A stretch of DNA of 64,000 bases from Streptomyces antimicrobicus (GTDB taxonomy: Bacteria > Actinomycetota > Actinomycetes > Streptomycetales > Streptomycetaceae): contig NZ_JAJAUY010000009.1 of the NCBI RefSeq assembly GCF_020532625.1, positions 1-64,000 of the forward strand. The letters are read 5' to 3'. The position numbers and the translations under genes were made by a program. The stretch's first letter is position 1. The number at the start of each line of letters is the position of its first letter. Below, piece by piece: positions 1 to 8,700 of the stretch. A model generated the notes under the pieces. It saw only the letters and a list, made by a program, of their open reading frames with translations, was not told where the DNA came from and ran no database searches.

Positions 1-717
1 CCGGTAGCCGTCCGTGTCGAGCTTGATGCCGTCCTCGGCGAGCTGCCCCAGCACGTACTCGACGACGTTCTCGCGGATGTCGGGGGCAAGGAGGGCGTCG
101 AGGTCGATGTCGGAGGCGTGCTGCGAGGAGACCACGACCGTGTCGAGGCGGACCGGCTTGTCGCCGTCGTACTCGATGGTGACCTGGGTCTTGCCGTCGG
201 GACGCAGGTACGGGACGGTGCCGTCCTTGCGGACCTCCGTCAGCCGGCGCGAGAGCCGGTGCGCCAGGTGGATGGGCAGCGGCATCAGCTCGGGGGTCTC
301 GTCGGTGGCGTACCCGAACATCAGGCCCTGGTCGCCGGCACCCTGGCGGTCGAGCTCGTCCTCGTCGCCCTCGACCCGGGACTCGTAGGCGGTGTCCACA
401 CCCTGGGCGATGTCGGGCGACTGCGCGCCGATCGAGACCGAGACGCCGCAGCTCGCCCCGTCGAAACCCTTGGCGGAGGAGTCGTAGCCGATCTCCAGGA
501 TCTTCTCGCGCACGAGCTGCGCGATCGGGGCGTAGGCCTGGGTGGTGACCTCGCCGGCGATGTGCACGAGACCGGTGGTGATGAGGGTCTCGACGGCCAC
601 GCGGGAGGTGGGGTCCTCGCGGAGCAGGGCGTCGAGGATGGTGTCGCTGATCTGGTCGGCGATCTTGTCGGGGTGGCCCTCGGTGACGGACTCCGAGGTG
701 AACAGGCGGCGGGACAT
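1..717 (-). CDS. metK: S-adenosylmethionine synthetase, N-terminal part (runs off the window)
   Basis: Makes S-adenosylmethionine from methionine and ATP in the cytoplasm. About 239 residues are visible, the N-terminal part of a family usually near 400; the C-terminus lies beyond position 1. Near the start it shows [14 protein letters not shown] and further on the family signature GAGDQG, so identification is secure. The ATG at 717 follows the TGA of the upstream condensation-thioesterase gene by one base, and the AGGAG ribosome site lies inside the last codons of that gene, so the two are translationally coupled. Coupling to a biosynthetic gene suggests a cluster copy that supplies SAM, for example to the methyltransferase at 30.6 kb, rather than the housekeeping gene. 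That role is inference; the downstream context is not visible. Confidence 0.95.
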   Translation of the reverse strand, partial: MSRRLFTSESVTEGHPDKIADQISDTILDALLREDPTSRVAVETLITTGLVHIAGEVTTQAYAPIAQLVREKILEIGYDSSAKGFDGASCGVSVSIGAQSPDIAQGVDTAYESRVEGDEDELDRQGAGDQGLMFGYATDETPELMPLPIHLAHRLSRRLTEVRKDGTVPYLRPDGKTQVTIEYDGDKPVRLDTVVVSSQHASDIDLDALLAPDIRENVVEYVLGQLAEDGIKLDTDGYR

Positions 718-718
718 G

Positions 719-3259
719 TCACTCCTGATGGCTGTCGGGTTCGTAGGGATCGGTGGTCGTGCGCGCCGCGGCGGGCCGGTGGCGGCGCGTTGCGGCAGCG
801 GTGGCGGTGGTGGCGGGCGCTGTGGCGGGGGCATCTGCCCCGGCCTCGGCGGTGGCGGTCCGCAGGATCAGGGCCAGGGCCCGCACCGCGTCGGGGCCGC
901 CGTCGGCGGCGCCGCCGATGGCGACGAGGGGCGGGTGCCAGCCGTACGCGGCGATACGCTCGGCGATCTCGCAGGCGAGGGCGCCGGCGCCGGAGAAACC
1001 GCCTAGCAGCAGCGGTTCGCCGCGGGCGAGCGCCGGCCGCAGCGCGGCCAGGCAGGCCCGGGCGTCGGCGGGCGGCGGGACGGTGGTCAGCGCCTGCGGA
1101 CCGCAGTGGGCCGCGGCGAGGGGTGCGTAGCAGTCGGGGCGCGCTCCGGGCGGCGGGATCAGGCAGATCGTGCCGGCCCCGGAGCCGGGCAGCGAGGCGC
1201 GCAGGGTGCGCAGGGCCTGCCGGGACGGCGGTACCGGGTGAGCAGCCGCGCGGGGCAGCGGGGTCCCGTCGAGGGCCCGCAGGGCATCGGCGACGGTGGG
1301 GGATCCCCGGCCGGTGTCGGGCAGTTCGCGCAGCAGGTGCGCGGTCTGGGCGAGGATCTCGGCGGCGTCGGGATCGGCGACGCGCGCGCGGTCGTGCACG
1401 GCGGTGAGCACGAGACCGCCGTCGGCGTCGTGCCGAGCGGTCACCCCGAAGGCCACGGCCCCCCATCCCTCCACGACCTCGCCCGCCCCCCACCCGGCCC
1501 CCACCTGACCGGCCCGGTCCGACACCACCGAGGCGTCCCCGGACGACGGCCCGCCGGGACGGGCGGCTTCGGGGCGGGCAGCCGGTCCGTCGGCGGAGTG
1601 CCGGTCGGGGGTCCGACGCAGGCGGTCGGCGGTGGGGTCGGCGGGGAGACGGGGGGCGCTCCCGCCCGGCTCGCGCCGCTCCGGCTCCTGGACCTCGAAG
1701 GCGATCAGCGACTCGGGCCGCGGCCGTACGGGACCGGGTCCGGTCCCCGCGCGGAGCAGCGGGTCCAGCTCCGGGTCGGGGCCGTCGCCGGCCCAGGCCG
1801 CGAACTGCCCCGGGGCCAGCCACTCGTACGCCGCCGCGTCCAGTGCGCGGCCGGCCAGCGTGGTCAGCAGGTGCGCGAGCGGCGCCGCCGGGTCCACGGT
1901 GGCGTACACCGGCACGGCGCTGCGCAGGGAGCCGGGCATCCGATCGACCCCGTCCAGGGCGATGCCCCGCCCGGAGACGGCGGCGGCGAAACAGACGGGC
2001 GTCGCGCGCCCCTCCCCCGCCCCGGCCGCGGCCCGGTGCAACTGCAGCGCCCACGCCAGGTGCAGGGCCGTGCTCTCCGTGGCCCCGCGCAGCGCGGCCC
2101 ACCCCCGCAACCGGTGCGCCTCGTACGGACTCAGCCGCTGCCGCACCCGGCCGTACCCGGCGACGGCACGACCCCCGCCACCGGCCCCGACGCCGTGCCG
2201 CGCGCCCAGCTCGGTCGGGCCCAGCTCGGTCGCGCCGAGGTCGGTCGGGGCACCGGTGCGCGGGGTGTCCCGGAGGGTGCTGGTGGTACGGGCCGGATCC
2301 GGCGTTGTGGTGGGGGGACGGCCCGGCAGGGTGGTGGCGCCGGCCGCCGGGAGGGACCGGGCCGTCCAGAAGGCCCGGGCCGGACCGAGTGGTCGGGCAG
2401 CCACCCAACGGGCGTGGTCGCGCAGGTCCGGGCGGCGTTCGCCGCCGAGGGGCCGCCCGTCGGCGGCGTACGCCCGGAGGAAGGCCCGGCGCAGCAGCCG
2501 CACGCTCCAGCCGTCGAGGAACGCCTGGTGGTAGGTCAACAGGATCCGGAACACCCGGTCCGGTTCCTCCAGCACCGCGATCCGCAGCGCCCCGCCGGGC
2601 TCCCGCAGCTCGAACTCCCGCCGCCGCTCGGCGAGCAGGAGCGCGTGCCAGTCGGCGCTGCCCCGGGGGTGCCGTTCCACGCGCGGCGCCGCGTACGGGT
2701 GGACGGCGAGCCACGGGCCCGCCCCGGCCTCCGGCGCCCGGGCCAACGAGGCGCGCAGCACGGCCTCGACGGCGTACAGCCTCTGCCAGGCCGCGACGAA
2801 CCGCCGCGCGTCGAACGTCCCGTACCACCGCCAGTGCAACTGCTCCACGTGCAGCCCGGCCCCCGGGTGCGTGAGCGCGTCGAGCAGGATCTCCCGCTGC
2901 ACGGGCGTAGCAGGCAGCCACCCACCGCCCCCCGACAGCGACGCCACACCCGCCACACCCGCCTCCGCCTCCGGCCCGGGCGCAGGCGCGGGCGCGGGTG
3001 CGGGCGCAGGCGCGGGCGCCCGGAAGCCCGTCGGCTCCCCGGCGGTCAGCAGGTCCGACAGGGTCCCCGCCCAGCCGGGCGGTACGGCCACGGTGTGGTG
3101 CGTAGGACTGTGGCGGCGCCACACCAGCGACGACCGCCACGCCAGCGGCAGCCAACCGCCCCCGGCGGCCGGGACCCCGGCCGGCAGCGGTCCGTGGAGG
3201 GTGAGTTCGGGCGGGGGGCCGGGTGTGACGATGACGGTCACGGCCACGCTGGCGGCCAT
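719..3259 (-). CDS. NRPS-like condensation-thioesterase protein with degenerate active sites
   Basis: An 846-residue protein. Residues about 95-550 resemble an NRPS condensation domain (start [11 protein letters not shown], then [10 protein letters not shown] near residue 242). Residues about 690-800 resemble a thioesterase with the nucleophile elbow GGFSGAG near 755. There is no adenylation or carrier domain. The catalytic motif HHxxxDG reads HQAFLDG, so the second, normally catalytic, histidine is Gln. The thioesterase part stops roughly 90 residues after its serine in a Thr/Ala-rich tail, without the half that should carry the catalytic His. Start chosen at an ATG six bases after GGAGGGG; the open frame extends 35 codons further upstream without a site. 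It is coupled to metK. It may be a binding or non-canonical condensation partner for the serine-less carrier at 8.3-8.7 kb, but that is speculative. Confidence 0.75.
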   Translation of the reverse strand: MAASVAVTVIVTPGPPPELTLHGPLPAGVPAAGGGWLPLAWRSSLVWRRHSPTHHTVAVPPGWAGTLSDLLTAGEPTGFRAPAPAPAPAPAPAPGPEAEAGVAGVASLSGGGGWLPATPVQREILLDALTHPGAGLHVEQLHWRWYGTFDARRFVAAWQRLYAVEAVLRASLARAPEAGAGPWLAVHPYAAPRVERHPRGSADWHALLLAERRREFELREPGGALRIAVLEEPDRVFRILLTYHQAFLDGWSVRLLRRAFLRAYAADGRPLGGERRPDLRDHARWVAARPLGPARAFWTARSLPAAGATTLPGRPPTTTPDPARTTSTLRDTPRTGAPTDLGATELGPTELGARHGVGAGGGGRAVAGYGRVRQRLSPYEAHRLRGWAALRGATESTALHLAWALQLHRAAAGAGEGRATPVCFAAAVSGRGIALDGVDRMPGSLRSAVPVYATVDPAAPLAHLLTTLAGRALDAAAYEWLAPGQFAAWAGDGPDPELDPLLRAGTGPGPVRPRPESLIAFEVQEPERREPGGSAPRLPADPTADRLRRTPDRHSADGPAARPEAARPGGPSSGDASVVSDRAGQVGAGWGAGEVVEGWGAVAFGVTARHDADGGLVLTAVHDRARVADPDAAEILAQTAHLLRELPDTGRGSPTVADALRALDGTPLPRAAAHPVPPSRQALRTLRASLPGSGAGTICLIPPPGARPDCYAPLAAAHCGPQALTTVPPPADARACLAALRPALARGEPLLLGGFSGAGALACEIAERIAAYGWHPPLVAIGGAADGGPDAVRALALILRTATAEAGADAPATAPATTATAAATRRHRPAAARTTTDPYEPDSHQE

Positions 3260-3346
3260 CTGCTTCCCCTCCACTTCCCGACTCGACGGTCGACGGGTCG
3301 ACGCGTAGGCCGCGTCGACTGATCCTTTTCCAACGTCGAGGCCGTG

Positions 3347-3363
3347 TGCGAGCGCCGCTCGCA
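3347..3363. promoter_or_regulatory. Perfect 17-bp inverted repeat upstream of the condensation-thioesterase gene
   Basis: TGCGAGCG, one central C, CGCTCGCA: two perfect 8-bp arms about 90 bp upstream of the ATG at 3259. The one-base centre cannot form a hairpin loop, so it looks more like a protein operator than a terminator. The rest of the 180-bp gap contains several GTCGAC repeats and nothing else I recognise. Confidence 0.4.
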
Positions 3364-3439
3364 AATCCCCGACACGTTCGTGACGTCCGCTTTCCTTCGC
3401 CGGGGCGCCGGCCCTCCGGCCCTGCGCCCCGCCACCCCC

Positions 3440-4405
3440 CTAGCCCTCCGCCAGCACCTCCTCGACCACGCTCAGGAAGCCCGCGTCGAGCATCGTGTGG
3501 ACGGCCGTGTCGGCGGCCGGGTCCAGCCCGGCGTCGTGGCAGGCCACGCTCAGCAGGTAGCGCCCGAGCACCTGGTGCGTGCCGAAGGACCACTCCCCCC
3601 GGGCGGCCGGGCGGCCGTCCGGGGCCAGCAGCTCCCCGCTGTCCAGGGCGAAGCCGAACTCGTTGAAGTCCAGCCTGAGGCCCTGCCCGAGTGCCTTGGT
3701 ATAGGCCTCCTTGAGAGTCCACAGCCGGAGCAGCTCCGCCGCCCGCCGGTCGGCCGGCAGCCGGGCGAGCTCGGCCGCCTCGGCGGGGGTGCACACCCGG
3801 TCGTGCAGCAGCTCGAACGACATCCGCCGGTCGGCGGGTTCGGCGTCCACGCCGATCCGCCCGGTGCGGCTGACGCCGACCGCGATCAGGTCCTCGGTGT
3901 GGCTGAGGGAGACGTCGATCTGGTCCAGCCCGCGGATGTACGGGCGCCCGCCGATCCGGTACGACAGGTCCAGCGCCGTCGGCTCGGTGCCCAACGCCGC
4001 GGCGGCCGTGTACTTGACCACCATCCGCGAGGTGACGAAGCGGTGGCGGACGGTGGTGTCGGCGGTACGCCGGTAGCGCTGCCAGTCCCGGCCGAGCAGC
4101 GGCCGCAGCCCGGCCTCGGACAACCCGGCCTCGGACGACCCGGCGCCGGACGACCCGGCGCCGGACAGCGCGGCGTCGGACAGCGCGGCGGTCAGCCACT
4201 CCCCCGACGTCGCGTACACCACGGCGTGCCCGTGCCCGGCGACCCCGGCCGCGACCTCGTCCCAGGGGCCGTCGGGCCCGGTGACGTGGACCGGCCGCGC
4301 GATCCCGCCCGCGCCGTCCCTGGAGCTCCGCGTACCGCTCGTGCCGCCCGAGCCACCCGTACCGCCCGTGCCACCCGTACCGCCCGGACCCTCGGCACCG
4401 CTCAT
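3440..4405 (-). CDS. 4'-phosphopantetheinyl transferase, Sfp type
   Basis: Transfers phosphopantetheine from CoA to the serine of apo carrier proteins. At 321 residues it is longer than the usual 220-250 because of a Gly/Thr-rich N-terminal stretch (repeated GGT units) and a Ser/Gly/Ala repeat near residue 90. Core motifs are present: RIGVDAEP (Mg/CoA-binding Asp) and LWTLKEAYTKALGQGL (the WxxKEAxxK signature). The ATG overlaps the TGA of the acyl-CoA-dehydrogenase-like gene (ATGA). It is one of two PPTases in region A; this one is the typical Sfp type, like RedU of the prodiginine cluster. Likely clients are the PCP at 21.2 kb and the ACPs at 30.1 and 54.5 kb. Confidence 0.9.
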   Translation of the reverse strand: MSGAEGPGGTGGTGGTGGSGGTSGTRSSRDGAGGIARPVHVTGPDGPWDEVAAGVAGHGHAVVYATSGEWLTAALSDAALSGAGSSGAGSSEAGLSEAGLRPLLGRDWQRYRRTADTTVRHRFVTSRMVVKYTAAAALGTEPTALDLSYRIGGRPYIRGLDQIDVSLSHTEDLIAVGVSRTGRIGVDAEPADRRMSFELLHDRVCTPAEAAELARLPADRRAAELLRLWTLKEAYTKALGQGLRLDFNEFGFALDSGELLAPDGRPAARGEWSFGTHQVLGRYLLSVACHDAGLDPAADTAVHTMLDAGFLSVVEEVLAEG

Positions 4406-6393
4406 CCCGCCGCCTCCGTCCCCCGGGCCCCGTACGCCGTCCCCGCCAAGTCGCAGGAGCGCCCGGTGCGGTAGCGGTCGACGAGTTCCTCCAGGACGCG
4501 CGGCACGCAGTCCTCGGGCAGTTCCGGTACGGCGATGCCGAGGCGGCCGCCGAGGCGGGTGAGGGCGAGGACCGCCCAGGCGGGGTCGGCGAGGAACGGG
4601 TCCCCGCCGGGGCCCTCGCCCGCGGCGGCCCGGGCCTCCCACACGCCGAACACGGCGGCGGCGGCCAGCAGCAGCGCGTACCGGTCGCTGAGCACCACGG
4701 CGGCCGGGAGCTCCGGCCCGGCCAGGACCTGGGCGCGCAGCGCCCGCAGCTCCCCCACGAACTCCTCCGCGAGTTCGGCGAGCACGGCGAGGTGGCCGCC
4801 CGCGCTCCGGGCGCCCGACAGCCGGCCGGCGGCGGCGACCAGCGTGGCGCTCAGGAAGTCGTGGCCGCCGGCCGCGCCGAGCAGCCGGTAGTCGAGCTGC
4901 GCAAGCTCCGCCTCCGGCCGGAACAGGCTCGGCGGCGGCTCCTGCGCGCGCAGCCACGACCGCTGCGCGAGCAGCGGCAGCTGGGGGACGATCACCGCGT
5001 GGCAGGCGGCGTTCCCGGCGTGCCCGAGCCCGGCGACCGGCAGGTCGCGCACGAGCTTGGCCAGGGAGCCGTAGCGGGAACTGCCCTGCTCGTAGCGGTG
5101 CGCGCCCAGGACGGACGCCAGCTCCTCCAGGTTCTCGCGCAGCAGGTCCGGTACGACGTACTTGACCGCGGCGGCCAGCACGTGCGACCGCTCCGGCAGC
5201 AGCGACAGGGCGCGCAGACCCACCAGCGCCATGGCGTCGGCGGCCAGCAGGTCGGCGAAGACGCCCGCGAGCGGGCCGCGCCAGCGGCGCGCCATCGGCT
5301 TGCTCCGGCCGGTGGTCACCGCATGGACGGCGGAGTGCAGCACGGTGTCGGCGGCGGCCACGGCGAGCGCCGGGATGACGCAGCGGTTGACCTGGAAGGT
5401 GCGCAGGGCCAGCGCGACGCCCTCGCCGGGGCGCCCGACGAGGGCGTCGGCGGGCAGCGCGCAGCCGTCGAAGCGCAGGCCGGAGAAGAGCCCGCCGCGC
5501 ATCCCGGCGGTGGCGACCCGCGGCAGGTGCACGAGGCCGTCGGCGACCTGGTCGGGGCGGACCAGGAGCACCGAGTGGCTGCGGGCGGTGCGCTCGGCGG
5601 AGGTCCGGGCGTACACGACCAGGACGCCGGCCCGGGCCGCGTTCATGATGACGTCCTTGCGCCCGCTGAGCACGTGTCCCGCGCCCGAGCCGCCTCCCGA
5701 GCCCCGACCAGGGCCGCCCCCGGCCCCTGCACCGGCACCGGAACCGACACCGACACCGACACCGGAACCGGCGCCCGCCCCGAGCCGGGCGGTGAGCTCG
5801 TCCCGCAGGATGCCGTTGGCGTGGGCGAGTTCGTGGTGGACGATCGCCGCCCGGCCGCCGCCGAGCAGCAGGTCGGCCGTCTCCGCGCGCTGGCGCGCGG
5901 TGCCGGCCGCCCAGACGGCGGCGGTCGCGAACAGCGAGGTGATGCCGTACCCGAAGCCGAGGGCCGCGTCCCGGCGGAAGACCGGACGCAGGGCGGTGAC
6001 CAGCAGGTCGGCGCGGGTGAGCCGGCCGCCGTATTCGGCGGGCACGAACTCGGCGCCGATCCCGGCCGCGTCCAGCAGTTCCTCCGTGGCGTACGGCGGC
6101 ACGGCGCGCCGGTCCGCGTCGAGCAGGGCGGCGAGCCCGTGCGGGTTGCCCGGGTCGTACGGATCCCCGAGCAGCTCCTCCAGCCGCCGCGCCCGCGCGA
6201 CCGCATCCGCCCGCGCGACCGCATCCGCCCGCGCCGCATCCGAGGAAGCGGATCCGAAGGCCCCGGCCCCGGCCCCGGGGCGGGCGGTCGCGGCGTGGGC
6301 GGCCCCGGGGCGGGCGGCCCCGGCGTCGGCGGTCGCGGCCCCGCGGCCCTGCGCGGATGCGGTCGCGGCGGCGAGGGAGCGCATCACGATCAC
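4402..6393 (-). CDS. Acyl-CoA dehydrogenase-like flavoprotein with a glycine-rich insertion
   Basis: A 663-residue protein with acyl-CoA dehydrogenase/oxidase character: FVPAEYGG in the N-terminal helical part, a middle region with ILRDELTARL and GRKDVIMNAARAG, and a helical C-terminal half. An Ala-rich leader occupies the first 65 residues. A low-complexity Gly/Ser/Val insert of about 35 residues lies near residue 200 where the beta domain should be compact; at DNA level it is an imperfect repeat of ACCGGA/ACCGAC units at about 5730-5780. The usual catalytic Glu is not obvious, so the reaction is uncertain: dehydrogenation, or an oxidase-like step on a carrier-bound chain. The start could be GTG 6393, GTG 6387 or ATG 6384; GGGAG lies just upstream and suits the later two better. 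It is coupled by ATGA to the PPTase downstream. Confidence 0.65.
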   Translation of the reverse strand: MIVMRSLAAATASAQGRGAATADAGAARPGAAHAATARPGAGAGAFGSASSDAARADAVARADAVARARRLEELLGDPYDPGNPHGLAALLDADRRAVPPYATEELLDAAGIGAEFVPAEYGGRLTRADLLVTALRPVFRRDAALGFGYGITSLFATAAVWAAGTARQRAETADLLLGGGRAAIVHHELAHANGILRDELTARLGAGAGSGVGVGVGSGAGAGAGGGPGRGSGGGSGAGHVLSGRKDVIMNAARAGVLVVYARTSAERTARSHSVLLVRPDQVADGLVHLPRVATAGMRGGLFSGLRFDGCALPADALVGRPGEGVALALRTFQVNRCVIPALAVAAADTVLHSAVHAVTTGRSKPMARRWRGPLAGVFADLLAADAMALVGLRALSLLPERSHVLAAAVKYVVPDLLRENLEELASVLGAHRYEQGSSRYGSLAKLVRDLPVAGLGHAGNAACHAVIVPQLPLLAQRSWLRAQEPPPSLFRPEAELAQLDYRLLGAAGGHDFLSATLVAAAGRLSGARSAGGHLAVLAELAEEFVGELRALRAQVLAGPELPAAVVLSDRYALLLAAAAVFGVWEARAAAGEGPGGDPFLADPAWAVLALTRLGGRLGIAVPELPEDCVPRVLEELVDRYRTGRSCDLAGTAYGARGTEAAG

Positions 6394-6426
6394 TCGTCTC
6401 CCGGTCGGTGAGAGGGGGCGGGGCGG

Positions 6427-7383
6427 TCAGAGGATGCGTACGGCGGATTCCGCGTGCCGCTTGGCCAGTTCGAGCGTGGCGGTGCTGTTGCGGCCCAGCG
6501 CCTCGCGGACGAACGCCCGCGCCTGGTGGACGTCCGCGCCGGGGCCGAGCACCCGCTCGAAGGCCTCCTCGCGCAGCAGCACGCTGTGCTGGGAGGTCAC
6601 GGTCACGCCGGTCCCGTCGGCCACCACGGACCACTCACCGGTGTGGGCCTCCATCAGCAGGGGCGTCCTCGTCTGCTTGTAGACGATGCGCCAGGCGTGC
6701 GGGAAGCAGATGCGGACCGAGTCGGTGGTGTGCACGGAGCCGTCGGCGATCCGCGTGTCCATGCTCATCACCTGGACGCCGGGCAGGTCCTCGACGACGT
6801 CGACGCGAGCCACGTGCGGCACCCGCTCCGGCCAGTCGGCGACCCCGTAGAGGAAGTCGTAGACCAGTTCCGCGGGCCCCTGGGTACGGACGGAGTCCTC
6901 GAAGGTCAGCAGCAGCCCGTCCAGGCGCTGCCACCGCTCGGCGGTCTCCTTCAGCTGGGCGAGTTCGGCCCGGCTGTTGGTGTCGGTGGCCAGCAGCAGC
7001 CAGGCGGCGTCGTCGGGACGGTCGTCGGCGGCGGTGAACTCGTGCTCCAGCCGCAGCCGGCACCGCTCGCTGCCGCGCTCCTCCACGATCCAGGTGCCGC
7101 CCATGGACACCGCGGGCGCGGCGGGCAGTTCCTGGAGGAACTGGATCCGCATCCGGCCCGGGTCCAGCGTGCGGCGCGACAGCCAGGACTTCACGGCCCC
7201 GTTGGCGGTCACCCACATCTGGAACCGGTCCAGGACCCCGTCGAAGTCCAGTCGTTCGACGTGGACGCTCGGCGGCACGAACAACGGCCACTGCGTGGTG
7301 TCCGCGATCAGCCCGTAGACCACTCCGGCCGGCGCTGCCACGTCGATCTCGTACGACGTGCGGTGCACTCGCTCACCCGACAT
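6427..7383 (-). CDS. Type II PKS bidomain aromatase/cyclase (SRPBCC x2)
   Basis: A 318-residue protein made of two START/SRPBCC domains, about residues 10-145 (EIDVAAPAGVVYGLIADTTQWPLF) and 165-310 (SVRTQGPAELVYDFLYGVADWPERVPHV). This two-domain layout is that of ActVII/DpsF-type aromatase/cyclases, which close and aromatise the first ring of a reduced poly-beta-ketone on the ACP. The minimal PKS and the ActIII-like ketoreductase it would serve are 35-50 kb away (41.9-58.1 kb). Region B has no such gene, which is the best argument that the two halves of the window cooperate. It could instead act on a short polyketide made by the region A ketosynthases. It sits 33 bp upstream of the acyl-CoA-dehydrogenase-like gene on the same strand. 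Confidence 0.88.
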   Translation of the reverse strand: MSGERVHRTSYEIDVAAPAGVVYGLIADTTQWPLFVPPSVHVERLDFDGVLDRFQMWVTANGAVKSWLSRRTLDPGRMRIQFLQELPAAPAVSMGGTWIVEERGSERCRLRLEHEFTAADDRPDDAAWLLLATDTNSRAELAQLKETAERWQRLDGLLLTFEDSVRTQGPAELVYDFLYGVADWPERVPHVARVDVVEDLPGVQVMSMDTRIADGSVHTTDSVRICFPHAWRIVYKQTRTPLLMEAHTGEWSVVADGTGVTVTSQHSVLLREEAFERVLGPGADVHQARAFVREALGRNSTATLELAKRHAESAVRIL

Positions 7384-7477
7384 CGGCTCAACCTCCCTGA
7401 CCCTGTGCCCCCGACCTTCCCGCCCTCCGCCGGAGGGTCGCCGGAAGGCCGCTCGAGGCCCGGTCCAGAGGCGACCG

Positions 7478-7546
7478 GGATCCGGCCGGGAACCGGCCAG
7501 GGAACCGGCCAGGTACCGGCCAGGGAAACGGCCCGGGAACCGGCCC
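7478..7546. repeat. Tandem 12-bp repeats (GGGAACCGGCCA type)
   Basis: Five to six imperfect copies of GGGAACCGGCCA with unit lengths of 11-12 bp, lying between the end of the lipoprotein gene and the aromatase start. Each unit contains CCGG. The function is unknown; it could be a spacer, a weak transcription barrier or a protein-binding array. Confidence 0.8.
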
Positions 7547-7553
7547 GGGCTGC

Positions 7554-8213
7554 CTAGGGCGCCGCCGTGAGCGACTGCCGGGCCAGCTGGTACGCCGGGA
7601 GCATGGCGCGGTGCTCGGCGGTGTCGAGCCCGCCGAGGTGCAGCACGACGGCGGCACCGGACGGGGTGAGCACGGCGAGGGCCCGCTCCTGCTTGGGCCC
7701 GTCCACGCCGGTGGCCTCGTAGAGGGCCTCCACGGCGGGCAGCGCACCGGCGGTGGTGTCGGTGACGGACGGCGTGCCGGTGGCCTTGACGGTGGCGAGG
7801 AAGTTCTGCAGGACCACCCGGGCGTCGCCCGGCGCCCGGTCGGCGACCCACACCCGCAGGAAGCCCACGTGCCCGGCCGGCTTGGCGTCCACCTCGCAGC
7901 CGAGCACGAGGCCGCCCTGTTCGAACCGCGCGTCGACCCCCTTGGCCTTCCACCCCCGCGCCACCGAGAACCCGACCGGCAGCGGACACGCGCTCCCCTG
8001 CGCCCCGACCGTCCCTCCGGCGGGCGCGGCGGAGCCGTCAGGGGCGGCGGAGCCGCCCGGCCCGGCGGAGGCGGGGCCCGAGGCGGTGGAGGAGGAGGCC
8101 TGGGACGCGCCCGGGTCCGCGCCCTTGGCGCCCGAGCACCCGCTGCCGACCGTCCCGAGCACTCCGACCGCGAGCACGACTCCCAGCCCCCGCACCCCAC
8201 TACGCCACCGCAT
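7554..8213 (-). CDS. Putative secreted lipoprotein of unknown function
   Basis: A 219-residue protein with a lipoprotein signal: positively charged start, hydrophobic core VVLAVGVLGTVG and lipobox GSGC near residue 26. A Ser/Ala/Pro/Gly-rich linker of about 45 residues follows, then a compact domain with two cysteines (ACPLP and LGCEVD), which may form a disulphide. I do not recognise the family. It lies between the carrier-protein and aromatase genes on the same strand with gaps of 76 and 170 bp, so membership of the biosynthetic operon is uncertain; it may be a host lipoprotein or have an export-related role. Confidence 0.6.
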   Translation of the reverse strand: MRWRSGVRGLGVVLAVGVLGTVGSGCSGAKGADPGASQASSSTASGPASAGPGGSAAPDGSAAPAGGTVGAQGSACPLPVGFSVARGWKAKGVDARFEQGGLVLGCEVDAKPAGHVGFLRVWVADRAPGDARVVLQNFLATVKATGTPSVTDTTAGALPAVEALYEATGVDGPKQERALAVLTPSGAAVVLHLGGLDTAEHRAMLPAYQLARQSLTAAP

Positions 8214-8289
8214 GATCGCCGTCCCGCACGTCCGACACCGGAAAACCGCGCCAAGGTAACAGGCCGGTGGCAGGACCGGGCCGGGGGGA

Positions 8290-8700
8290 TCAGGCGATCC
8301 GTCGGGCGATCGCGCCCGCCAGTGCCTCCAGCGTCGGGGTCTCGTAGATCTGGCGGAGCCTCAGGTCGATGCCGTACGTGCGGGAGAGCCGGCGGAGCAT
8401 GAGGTGGGCCGCCAGGACGTTGCCGCCGAGCTCGAAGAAGCCGGCGTGCGGCGGGGGCGGCGCCACCTTGAGCAGGACGGCCCAGAGCGCACGGACCTCG
8501 TCCTGCACGGCTCCCGCCCCACCGGACGCCCCACCGGCCGGCCCACCGGCCGCCTCATCGGCCGGCCCGCCCGCGGACCCACCGGCCGACCCACCCGCGG
8601 ACCCACCCGCCGGCCCACCGGCCGACCCAGCGGCCCGCCCGCCCACCGGCGGACCGCCCCGCCCCGTGCCCGACCCCCCGTTCGACGAACCAGTGGTCAT
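8290..8700 (-). CDS. Carrier-protein-like domain lacking the phosphopantetheine serine
   Basis: A 136-residue protein. The first 60 residues are a Gly/Ala/Ser repeat (GGSAGGSAGG and similar). Residues about 65-135 have the fold pattern of a peptidyl carrier domain: VRALWAVLLKV, FFELGG, LRQIYETPTLEALA. The normal core is GG(H/D)SL; here it reads FELGGNVLAAHL, so the serine that carries the cofactor is Val95 (codon GTC). Unless this is a sequencing error, it cannot be loaded. It starts in an ATGA overlap with the MFS transporter. Together with the damaged condensation-thioesterase protein it suggests a structural or substrate-binding use of NRPS parts, or a decaying NRPS. The neighbouring reading is clean, so a frameshift is not the cause. 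Confidence 0.72.
   Translation of the reverse strand: MTTGSSNGGSGTGRGGPPVGGRAAGSAGGPAGGSAGGSAGGSAGGPADEAAGGPAGGASGGAGAVQDEVRALWAVLLKVAPPPPHAGFFELGGNVLAAHLMLRRLSRTYGIDLRLRQIYETPTLEALAGAIARRIA

Noticed and set aside
321-4199. A 1292-codon open frame on the minus strand and many similar frames above 500 codons
   Set aside because: Arg/Pro/Ala/Gly-only translations that run through the condensation-thioesterase and PPTase genes in another frame. Such shadows are expected at this GC content.
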